From assembly GCF_000315625.1 (NCBI RefSeq), contig NW_005434584.1:1-27040 (forward strand): a DNA stretch of 27,040 nucleotides, written 5' to 3'. This stretch comes from Guillardia theta CCMP2712 (lineage: Eukaryota; Cryptophyceae; Pyrenomonadales; Geminigeraceae). Shown here in pieces: positions 8,527-17,157 of this stretch. The translations under genes were made by a program, and so were the position numbers. How positions within the stretch are numbered: the first letter of the stretch is position 1; every line of letters begins with the position of its first letter. The notes below the pieces were generated by a model. That model ran no database searches, was not told where the DNA came from, and was given only the letters and a program-made list of their open reading frames with translations.

Positions 8527-9716
8527 ACTAACTTAGACCTAGCATCGGGTACATCTGTCGCGTGATGTATTGCAATGTTTACAGAGTCAACCGCCGCATC
8601 TCCCTGCAGCGTGCAGGCCCGCGGAATTGGTCTGTGGCAGTTTGTGAATCTACCAGACTTCAGGTATTTGTTGATAAGAGTTTGATCTCCAAACTCCGGT
8701 CGTTCCTGCAGTGTACAGTTAGCGACGAGTTCCATCATGTTCCTCATGGCTTTGCTGTTCCTTATGATAAAAAAGCCACTGTTGTAATCCATTTCTCCCC
8801 TTTCCGCCATGCCAAAATAATCTAAGTGAGCAATCCTTGCATATTCGAAGAAATCGAGAGTGATACTGGTGTTGAAAAACTGGATGTCACCATCGCACAA
8901 GAGCAAATAGTCGATTGTCGGATTTTCTGTCATGAACGTAACCAGATTGCGAATCTTTTGAGTCACAGAGAAATACCAAGACTCAGTCCTGAATCCAAAT
9001 TCTCTAAACCTTGCCAGATCGATTTCAAAAACGTGCACCACAAATTCCTGTCTTCCTGTGATTGATCGCATAAACCCCTGCTCGAACAGAGTTCTAAAAT
9101 TTTCTGAGAGGTTTACGACGACATGCTCCATGCGTTTCAAAACATTTTTCTTTGTCAGAGCACCAGTACTGCTCCTAGGTGATGGAATCTGCCTCCCATC
9201 ATCCGATCGCCTCTGCCTCCCATCATCTGATCGACTCTGCCTCCCATCATCCGATCGCCTCTGCCTCCCATCATCTGATCGCCTCTGCCTCCCATCATCC
9301 GATCGCCTCTGCCTCCCATCATCCGATCGCCTCTGCCTCCCATCATCCGATCGCCTCTGCCTCCCATCATCCGATCGCCTCTGCCTCCCATCATCCGATC
9401 GCCTCTGCCTCCCATCATCCGATCGACCCTGCCTCCCATCATCCGATCGCCTCTGCCTCCCATCATCCGATCGACTCTGCCTCCCATCATCCGATCGACT
9501 CTGCCTCCCATCATCCGATCGACTCTGCCTCCCATCATCCGATCGTCTCTGCCTCCCATCATCTGATCGAGTTTGGATCGAAACACGTGATCTTGCTGTA
9601 ACATTTGAAGTGTTGCGCAAGAAACTCATGTAAAGAAAGATCAAAAGGAAACTGCCTTGCAAACAAAGACATCGAAGAGAGCGTGAAGGAAGATGACCCA
9701 TTACTAGATCCATCAT
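8527..9716 (-). pseudogene. Nucleotide-diphospho-sugar glycosyltransferase, 3' end replaced by gypsy pol
   Basis: ATG at 9716. Residues 14-33 form a signal anchor, 50-177 are 16 copies of an Arg/Asp/Gly-rich octapeptide (a stem or linker), and 178-397 are the catalytic domain. The domain has LLLCDGD (DxD at 275-277, metal and sugar-nucleotide binding), MDYNSGFFI (309-317), GDQTLINKYL (343-352) and IHH (383-385), the layout of Golgi nucleotide-diphospho-sugar transferases of the GT77-like type; family number and sugar are inference. After residue 397 the frame passes without a stop into gypsy reverse transcriptase and finally into LINE DNA, ending at 6282 after 1144 codons. A sister copy of the last native exon at 12327-12657 shows that about 50 C-terminal residues have been lost. 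Confidence 0.72.
9186..9569 (-). repeat. 24-bp minisatellite, 16 units, in-frame (RSDDGRQ-x)n
   Basis: Sixteen contiguous 24-bp units without spacers lie inside the stem of the truncated glycosyltransferase. Each encodes R-S-D-D-G-R-Q plus one variable residue (R, S or G; the last unit gives I). The order of variable residues is R,S,S,S,R,G,R,R,R,R,R,R,R,S,R,I. Because 24 is a multiple of three, unit gain or loss keeps the frame; frames on both strands are open, which creates several false ORFs. Confidence 0.97.
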
Positions 9717-10057
9717 TCCATGCGCACTCTGATTGGCAACGTTTACTCAACAGCAGCCAGCTCTGCAGGCGATAGGTAGACCTGACCAATCCGCCCCAGA
9801 GAAAAGACTCCCTATCAAGGAGAGGCAGCGAAAAAGTAGGCTTCCTACACTAGGCAAGCTGATTGTCCTCGTACCGGTTTTGCATTCAGCGCTGGCTATA
9901 AAACTCTTTTACACTGTCAGGGACGCCGTTTTCAACAGGGAAAATTTGTAGCCATTCTCTGGAATATTTGCCTGAGTATTCAAATTACTACTACAAGCAA
10001 CTTTCAAAACAATCGACGGCTACCCCTACCCATCATGCTTGCTAGCTGGCAACCTCT

Positions 10058-11048
10058 ATGAACGGGTGGGCTAGGCCTCCCAGCTGCAGCGCAAGCGATA
10101 ACAGAACCATGGTCGCAATGCTGCGCATGCTTATCATTTCCTGCTGTTATGGACTATCATTCGGTGGATACAGCCCTGCTGCATCTACAAATATAACTGA
10201 GATACTATCTCGAACTGCCGTTCAATATCGACATTGCTTGAACCCGTATTCAAGTTGGGATTCGTTGTATCAAAATCTTGCAGCAGGCCCAATTCAAGAC
10301 GGGTGGGCTTGGCCAACTGATGGAGATGAGCGTCTATGAAGTCTGGGTATGCCTGGAAAATCATCCATGTGCCTTACACCCGGTGGACACCTACTTTTGT
10401 TGGGTGTTCAACGAGATGACACAATCATGGGTCCCATTTGGGGAGAACGTAGATCTTAAGCTTGTACATGTGATCCCTCGCCCTTCGGAATGTGTAGGGT
10501 ACGTGAACATATCACATTGCGCGGTGAACATTTCGATGACGGCAGACAATGCATTCGAATTGTTCGTCAACGGTGTGTACTTGGGATATGAAGATAACTG
10601 CAACTTCTGCCATACCTGGAAGTCTCAATACCTCGTATATGACTACACTGTGAACATCGATGTCATCGATGGTGAGAGAGAGATGGTGGTAGCAGCAAAG
10701 ATTATAGATTGGCCTGGTGGCCTGACTGGCCTTATTGGAACCTTTGGAGGTGTTCCCACCAGCGCATCGGCAAACTGGAAGTGTGCGACATTTCCAGGAG
10801 ATGTTCCCCCGAGGGGATGGACTGCAAGATCTTTCAACGACTCGCAATGGTCACAAGCAGTGCAAACTTTCCCAGATAGTCGATTTTTGCAACGCCCGTT
10901 GGACAAACAAGCATCCTGGATTGCTTCCCCAACGTACAATCTGAGGTACTTCTGTCGCGGAGTTATCAAGAATCCAGAGGCCGTTTGCACTCAGAATGTG
11001 AAGCAGAAAGTCCAGCCATACGAAATCCAGCTGAATGATCTGGTTTGA
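10058..11048 (+). CDS. Secreted carbohydrate-binding-like (galactose-binding fold) protein, left copy
   Basis: Two overlapping frames seem to make one gene. The first (ATG at 10058, with better signal-peptide starts at 10109 or 10118) gives a hydrophobic leader, MLRMLIISCC, and runs to a stop at 10337-10339. The second is open from 10242, has an ATG at 10320 and ends at 11048. Its NAFELFVNGVYLG and the later WPGGLTGLIG segment resemble beta-sandwich galactose-binding-like domains, as does the second block with GWTARSFNDSQW and ASWIASP. The likely role is binding sugars outside the cell or in the secretory pathway. The frame change may be a short intron with a length of 3n+1 or a real frameshift; I could not place convincing splice sites. 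The same break is in the right copy. An AATAAA lies at about 11081, and a glycosyltransferase 3' end faces the gene 230 bp away. Confidence 0.6.
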
Positions 11049-11276
11049 TTGCTTTTGGGGCTCAACGCACTTTCGAAGCAATAAACAGAAGTCTCTGTAA
11101 GAATACGATTCTTTTGTGATCTTGTATACAAAGCAAAGCCGTCACTTTATTGAACCCCACCTAAAATCTCTAGTCTTTACAACTTATTCCATCCAGGCTA
11201 TGATACTTCGGATAAGCTTTCCCCTCTGGATCTCCTGTATGAAATGTAGAGAAGTCTTCCACTCTGTTCCAAAGCT

Positions 11277-11351
11277 TCATTGTCTGGCCGATCTATTTGA
11301 CTTCCAGCTCGTACAGGAACTGTTCTTGGAAGCATCTTTATCTTGCTGAAC
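11277..11351 (-). pseudogene. 3' end of a glycosyltransferase gene (left arm)
   Basis: The last 24 codons and stop are identical to the end of the right-arm glycosyltransferase frame (12583-12657). Upstream, 48 bases (11352-11399) do not match that gene, then 22-23 bases (11400-11422) encoding the DVPDARS region match again before gypsy reverse transcriptase sequence begins. So this gene tail has lost its body. Confidence 0.6.
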
Positions 11352-11422
11352 ATGGGAATACACTGGTAATATCACGAAAGAGAGAGTAATCCATTCTTGA
11401 GACCTAGCATCGGGTACATCTG

Positions 11423-11551
11423 CCGAATGGAAGATTGCGAAACTGATATTTGCCAACTTGGTGATGATGGGCGACATATTTGCGATGATCAGGGGCAACA
11501 GGAATTTGCCAAAAACCGCGGAGAGATCGGAGAGCTGAAATCCAAAGTTTG
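11423..11551 (-). mobile_element. Ty3/gypsy reverse transcriptase fragment (FWQI to LPFG)
   Basis: The minus-strand translation reads FWQIPVAPDHRKYVA, then VGKYQFRNLPFG: the RT core just after catalytic motif A up to motif B, typical of gypsy pol. It stops exactly where about 40 codons carrying the rest of motif B and YxDD should follow. The missing continuation (from just after YxDD) is at 8526, across 2.9 kb of host glycosyltransferase sequence. The upstream part runs into the assembly gap. Confidence 0.85.
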
Positions 11552-12040
11552 NNNNNNNNNNNNNNNNNNNNNNNNNNNNNNNNNNNNNNNNNNNNNNNNN
11601 NNNNNNNNNNNNNNNNNNNNNNNNNNNNNNNNNNNNNNNNNNNNNNNNNNNNNNNNNNNNNNNNNNNNNNNNNNNNNNNNNNNNNNNNNNNNNNNNNNNN
11701 NNNNNNNNNNNNNNNNNNNNNNNNNNNNNNNNNNNNNNNNNNNNNNNNNNNNNNNNNNNNNNNNNNNNNNNNNNNNNNNNNNNNNNNNNNNNNNNNNNNN
11801 NNNNNNNNNNNNNNNNNNNNNNNNNNNNNNNNNNNNNNNNNNNNNNNNNNNNNNNNNNNNNNNNNNNNNNNNNNNNNNNNNNNNNNNNNNNNNNNNNNNN
11901 NNNNNNNNNNNNNNNNNNNNNNNNNNNNNNNNNNNNNNNNNNNNNNNNNNNNNNNNNNNNNNNNNNNNNNNNNNNNNNNNNNNNNNNNNNNNNNNNNNNN
12001 NNNNNNNNNNNNNNNNNNNNNNNNNNNNNNNNNNNNNNNN
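11552..12040. other. Assembly gap (489 N)
   Basis: A run of unknown bases lies between the two arms of the inverted repeat, inside what should be gypsy pol. Frames read across it are meaningless. Its position makes the arrangement of the arms uncertain. Confidence 0.99.
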
Positions 12041-12326
12041 CGGAGAGAAAGAACTGGCTGACGGTGGCGTGGAGGATGAATCAACTTGGAGAACGCAAAG
12101 AAACCAATCGTCCTCATCGTTGTCTTGTTGTTGAGAAGCAAAAACATCGGTCAATGACAGGAAAGTAACTTGCGCAAAGGATTGGGGAGCTGTAAGAGAA
12201 TTAAGCGGAACCATTTCACATGTCGGAAGACGCACGAGTTGTTGCTTGTGGGAAGATTCAATCCATACTTCACGGGTTCGGGCACGAAAAACAAGTCCAT
12301 AGCGTTGCTTTTCCGGCCGGGCGCTC
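12041..12326 (-). mobile_element. Probable gypsy pol linker between protease and reverse transcriptase
   Basis: One minus-strand frame is open across this whole stretch; it includes YGLVFRARTREVWIE and then a Ser/Pro-rich segment. It has no clear domain. Its orientation, its distance from the FWQI motif across the gap (about 0.8 kb) and the abrupt join to host sequence at 12327 fit the region between the protease and reverse transcriptase of the same gypsy copy. That assignment is by position rather than by motif. Confidence 0.4.
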
Positions 12327-12657
12327 GAACATGATGGAACTCGTCGCTAACTGTACACTGCAGGAACGACCGGAGTTTGGAGATCAAACTCTTATCAACA
12401 AATACCTGAAGTCTGGTAGATTCACAAACCGCCACAGACCAATTCCGCGGGCCTGCACGCTGCAGGGAGATGCGGCGGTTGACTCTGTAAACATTGCAAT
12501 ACATCACGCGACAGATGTACCCGATGCTAGGTCTAAGTTAGTTCAGATCCAAGCTGTGCGTGGACGATATGAGCGTGCCAACGTTCAGCAAGATAAAGAT
12601 GCTTCCAAGAACAGTTCCTGTACGAGCTGGAAGTCAAATAGATCGGCCAGACAATGA
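12327..12657 (+). pseudogene. Glycosyltransferase C-terminal part (right copy)
   Basis: Bases 12327-12542 match 8527-8742 in inverse orientation, with one obvious substitution (Arg for Cys before HRPIP). The translation starts at MMELVANC, includes GDQTLINKYL and IHHATDVPDARSKLV, and continues to what is probably the native end, QIQAVRGRYERAN, a Ser/Lys-rich tail and a stop at 12657. This supplies the C-terminus missing from the left gene. It begins abruptly at a gypsy junction, so the N-terminal catalytic half is absent. An AATAAA lies at about 12784. Confidence 0.7.
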
Positions 12658-14318
12658 AGCTTTGGAACAGAGTGGAAGACTTCTCTACATTTCATACAGG
12701 AGATCCAGAGGGGAAAGCTTATCCGAAGTATCATAGCCTGGATGGAATAAGTTGTAAAGACTAGAGATTTTAGGTGGGGTTCAATAAAGTGACGGCTTTG
12801 CTTTGTATACAAGATCACAAAAGAATCGTATTCTTACAGAGACTTCTGTTTATTGCTTCGAAAGTGCGTTGAGCCCCAAAAGCAATCAAACCAGATCATT
12901 CAGCTGGATTTCGTATGGCTGGACTTTCTGCTTCACATTCTGAGTGCAAACGGCCTCTGGATTCTTGATAACTCCGCGACAGAAGTACCTCAGATTGTAC
13001 GTTGGGGAAGCAATCCAGGATGCTTGTTTGTCCAACGGGCGTTGCAAAAATCGACTATCTGGGAAAGTTTGCACTGCTTGTGACCATTGCGAGTCGTTGA
13101 AAGATCTTGCAGTCCATCCCCTCGGGGGAACATCTCCTGGAAATGTCGCACACTTCCAGTTTGCCGATGCGCTGGTGGGAACACCTCCAAAGGTTCCAAT
13201 AAGGCCAGTCAGGCCACCAGGCCAATCTATAATCTTTGCTGCTACCACCATCTCTCTCTCACCATCGATGACATCGATGTTCACAGTGTAGTCATATACG
13301 AGGTATTGAGACTTCCAGGTATGGCAGAAGTTGCAGTTATCTTCATATCCCAAGTACACACCGTTGACGAACAATTCGAATGCATTGTCTGCCGTCATCG
13401 AAATGTTCACCGCGCAATGTGATATGTTCACGTACCCTACACATTCCGAAGGGCGAGGGATCACATGTACAAGCTTAAGATCTACGTTCTCCCCAAATGG
13501 GACCCATGATTGTGTCATCTCGTTGAACACCCAACAAAAGTAGGTGTCCACCGGGTGTAAGGCACATGGATGATTTTCCAGGCATACCCAGACTTCATAG
13601 ACGCTCATCTCCATCAGTTGGCCAAGCCCACCCGTCTTGAATTGGGCCTGCTGCAAGATTTTGATACAACGAATCCCAACTTGAATACGGGTTCAAGCAA
13701 TGTCGATATTGAACGGCAGTTCGAGATAGTATCTCAGTTATATTTGTAGATGCAGCAGGGCTGTATCCACCGAATGATAGTCCATAACAGCAGGAAATGA
13801 TAAGCATGCGCAGCATTGCGACCATGGTTCTGTTATCGCTTGCGCTGCAGCTGGGAGGCCTAGCCCACCCGTTCATAGAGGTTGCCAGCTAGCAAGCATG
13901 ATGGGTAGGGGTAGCCGTCGATTGTTTTGAAAGTTGCTTGTAGTAGTAATTTGAATACTCAGGCAAATATTCCAGAGAATGGCTACAAATTTTCCCTGTT
14001 GAAAACGGCGTCCCTGACAGTGTAAAAGAGTTTTATAGCCAGCGCTGAATTCAAAACCGGTACGAGGACAATCAGCTTGCCTAGTGTAGGAAGCCTACTT
14101 TTTCGCTGCCTCTCCTTGATAGGGAGTCTTTTCTCTGGGGCGGATTGGTCAGGTCTACCTATCGCCTGCAGAGCTGGCTGCTGTTGAGTAAACGTTGCCA
14201 ATCAGAGTGCGCATGGAATGATGGATCTAGTAATGGGTCATCTTCCTTCACGCTCTCTTCGATGTCTTTGTTTGCAAGGCAGTTTCCTTTTGATCTTTCT
14301 TTACATGAGTTTCTTGCG
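12583..14318 (-). repeat. Right arm of 1736-bp inverted repeat
   Basis: Reverse complement of 9616-11351, with 14051 differing from 9883 (this changes His to Asn in a non-genic frame). Outward of 14318 there are 72 extra bases (14319-14390), after which the match to the left arm continues into the minisatellite. Confidence 0.96.
12886..13876 (-). CDS. Secreted carbohydrate-binding-like protein, right copy
   Basis: Mirror copy of the gene at 10058-11048; the predicted proteins are identical. The leader frame runs from 13876 to a stop at 13595 and the main frame ends at 12886, with the same unresolved frame change between them. Identical sequence including the break means either that it predates the duplication or that the arms are kept alike by gene conversion. 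The 3' end faces the glycosyltransferase tail ending at 12657. Confidence 0.6.
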
Positions 14319-14793
14319 AACACAATCTTTGCAGGTCATGGCTTCACCCCGTGCAGTTGAGCGATGGATGACCAAGGAGGCATTTCATCTCAACACTTCA
14401 AATGTTACAGCAAGATCACGTGTTTCGATCCAAACTCGATCAGATGATGGGAGGCAGAGGCGATCGGATGATGGGAGGCAGAGGCGATCGGATGATGGGA
14501 GGCAGAGGCGATCGGATGATGGGAGGCAGAGTCGATCGGATGATGGGAGGCAGAGTCGATCGGATGATGGGAGGCAGGGTCGATCGGATGATGGGAGGCA
14601 GAGGCGATCGGATGATGGGAGATCTCTTACCGCCAGCTCTTCTATCCTTGGGGTTGATGTGACACCAACGCCAACGCCAACACCAACACCAACCAGAGCC
14701 GAAAAACAGTATCTGGAACGAAAACATCTCTTGTTTGCCACATCAGCCTTCATCTTGGTCCTGATTCAGCCTCCTTCAAAATGTATAAACTGA
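14218..14793 (+). pseudogene. Glycosyltransferase N-terminal part with divergent end (right copy)
   Basis: ATG at 14218. The first 34 residues (signal anchor) equal those of the left gene. A 24-residue insertion follows (bases 14319-14390), then the shared segment ending SIQT, then eight octapeptide units. After the eighth unit the sequence departs from the left gene: a Pro-Thr alternation (about 14658-14693), a hydrophobic stretch (LLFATSAFILVLI) and a stop at 14793. No catalytic domain follows. It is either a truncated glycosyltransferase or the first exon of a different spliced gene; an intron after the minisatellite cannot be ruled out. Confidence 0.5.
14437..14622 (+). repeat. 24-bp minisatellite, 8 units (last one partial)
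   Basis: Same unit as at 9186-9569 in opposite orientation. The variable residues read R,R,R,S,S,G,R and then the unit breaks after RSDDGR. The break coincides with the end of similarity between the two glycosyltransferase copies, so the array looks like the recombination breakpoint. Confidence 0.95.
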
Positions 14794-17157
14794 GACCAGT
14801 CAAGTCAAGACGAGAAGATGACAGGAGCTATCTGTCAGAGCTCATAGGAACCGAGCCCGAGTCAGACAAAGGTTTACTGGAAAGAAAGGACAGTTGGTCT
14901 CGTACTCGTGTGAAACTGACTTCTCTTGGATACCCCAGGATACTCTACCCCAGTGTGAATCTGCTGAAAAGGACCCCTCTGGAGGTCTTTGTTGCAGGAA
15001 CCGTGCACCCGTGGTGGCTTACAAGCTGAAGAGGACGGGAGAGTCTTGTGGAGTACAACCCGTTGGAAGCAGCCTGCTGGCATGCGAGGATGGGGTTCTC
15101 TACCCTGCGAGAGAGCAAGGTTTCTGCTCGAAGGGCTGACGGGATGTTCAACATCTAGAGAAGAAAGCTTGTCAACTTCCAAAGAGAAATCACCCCTACT
15201 TTCCTCAGCCAAGAGACGGGTACTCCTGTCTCCTTCCTCGAAGGTATACAAGGATCATTCTCGTCAGAACTAAGTGGTCTTCTTCCCCTTTCGTGTGTGA
15301 GCCACGTCTATTTATGCCACATCAGTGTGTGTGGGTTTGTTTTGTTTGCTGTGTGAAAATAACGAGAGATAGATCTCCTTCAGTCACGCTGCTTTCCTCT
15401 TAGTAGAGAAATTCCAGCGCAAGTTCTTGTTGAGCTTCGCTGAAGGTCAATCCTGTAAAGCTTGGTGCTGTGAACACAAAGCCTGGGGATAAATGGTGAT
15501 CCGATTGGGTTGAAACCATCTCTTGAGAGTATCACTGACAGCTGAGGTATCGCCAAAGAGTAAGTCCCAGTTGGCATGGTCGTCGAGGGGAAATTTCTTT
15601 GGCGACAAGCAACCATTGCCCAAGGACGAGATGATGTCGAAGATCACATCCTTGATTTCGAGATGATGTCGAAGATCGTCAACGCCGCAGGAGGATACTA
15701 TTTCAGTCTTGAGCCTGTTGACCCTAAGCAGCATGTGACTCTGTTCACGCCGAAGTCTTGGCACCACTAGCTCCTTGGCATGTTGGAATGGCATTTGCCA
15801 TGATGATATTCGGTGCCAGTCGCTTCTTACGCGATATGTGGTCTTTGTGAGGGTTGAGGCTCTTGTTTCACGTTAGTGTATGCGGGTTCTCGCCGCATTA
15901 TCTCGTGGAGAGCTAAATGATCGATATCACCGCACAAACCAGATATACAGTAGAAAATCTATTTTGTTTTTCTGGCTTAAGAAAAGTAAAAAATAATCAA
16001 GAAATGCTAATCTACTCTATAGAACTGAACGATCCACCTCGTCAGATGAGAAGTTTGAAGGTAAACAGAGCTTCTGCAATCCTGCCTAACACCGACCTAT
16101 CGCTGCTGCGAAACTTTGTAAACATGCCTTTTTCTTTCAAAAATTCGATCTGTTCACCGTGCTTCAGGATGTGATCTGATTTGATCAAATCAGAGTGTAC
16201 CTTACGCACACTTTCTGTTAAATCGTCCATTCAGGTCTTGTTCCAGATGAATTCGGCTGATCGACTAGTCGAATGGAGAAGCATGATACAACGAGCAGGA
16301 GATTACAACAAACTGCGTGATAAAGCAGGAGGGAACCATCTTGATACATCTTTGCACATGTCGGGCAGGATCATGGTGCCCTCCTGGGCGACTCATGGGA
16401 AGGCCGTCTCGCACCGCACGGGGATCACGTCCTCCTTAGGTTGATGATCTATACGAACATGCCCGATCTCATCATGAAATCCACGCACTCTGGGTGGAGC
16501 AGGGCCTGCTAATGCTTCCGGTTCTCCTTGCAGACCTGCTTGAAGTCGGGGCAGTGGATGATGCTGTTCATGCTGTGCACCCCTGTAGAAATCCCCGCCT
16601 GGCACCCTGAGGTCGAACATGTGCTTCAAGGATAAGACCCTGAGGCTGGTGGACAGCAAATTTATTTGTGCCGATGCTCTAGGCTTTGAAAGAATAAGTT
16701 GCATGAAGCATGAGATGAGAACGACTTCTATATGTAAAAAGATTGTCTGATATCGTAATCCGTCAAATCACAATCGAAAAAAAACACTTGACAAACCTCA
16801 CACAATAGACTGACATTTGAGAGCTTTGACAGAAGATTTGAAGCCAGAAGTTGTTCCACAAACAAATTTGCTTTTGGGAAACAGATTTTTCGTGTAACTT
16901 GGACCAATCTTTAACGACTATGTCCAGAAGGCATCAATTTCCCTTGGATTCAACACGTTCTGAACCAGAAGTCTCAATTATCAACTCTTGTCCACCTCCA
17001 GGCATGCTTTGTGTTTGTTACCCGAAATCTTACAACATTGGAAATGTTTCCAGCTGAAAAGCTTGCACAAGAGACTACAAGTCAACCTTAATATGAATCG
17101 AAGGGATGGGGAGGGAGATGCAATAGCGTTCAAAACAACGAAAGGAACGCAAGATGA
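14794..17157. other. Intergenic region with weak gene remnants
   Basis: No convincing gene. On the plus strand a Cys-rich frame of roughly 90 codons (14858-15139) reads GQLVSYSCETDFSW and has two later Cys pairs; it could be an exon of an extracellular protein. A minus-strand frame at 15447-15794 (115 codons) is unrecognised. Around 16440-16640 a minus-strand frame with MNSIIHCPDFKQVCKENRKH and then HPECVDFMMRSG is broken by stops and looks like a dead gene. An 18-bp direct repeat lies at about 15630-15680 and a perfect 20-bp palindrome at 16175-16194. The remainder is AT-rich spacer. Confidence 0.35.

Larger units (their letters stand above)
9616..11351 (+). repeat. Left arm of 1736-bp inverted repeat
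   Basis: Every left position L pairs with right position 23934-L with no indels. The only mismatch I found is 9883 against 14051. Beyond 9616 the match resumes after a 72-bp insertion present only in the right arm and runs into the minisatellite; beyond 11351 it is interrupted by 48 unrelated bases and then resumes for 22-23 bp. The arm contains the carbohydrate-binding-like gene, the 3' end of one glycosyltransferase gene and the 5' end of another. Confidence 0.96.

Noticed and set aside
9186-9569. CRISPR-like array of short repeats
   Set aside because: The 24-bp units are contiguous with no spacers and lie in frame inside a glycosyltransferase gene; it is a minisatellite.
9058-9633. Plus-strand and other-frame ORFs made of repeated peptides (LCLPSSDR, ASHHPI, DRMMGGRG)
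   Set aside because: They are by-products of a 24-bp repeat that is open in several frames; the minus-strand frame has the signal anchor and catalytic domain.
10303-10341. 39-bp GT...AG intron in the carbohydrate-binding-like gene
   Set aside because: Its length is a multiple of three, so it would not join the two frames, and it lacks a pyrimidine tract.
11397-12235. ORFs of 170-248 codons across the gap
   Set aside because: They consist mostly of unknown bases; only the ends carry information.
16175-16194. Perfect 20-bp palindrome (tctgatttgatcaaatcaga)
   Set aside because: Kept only as a note: it is AT-rich, single, and has no gene or repeat context that suggests function.
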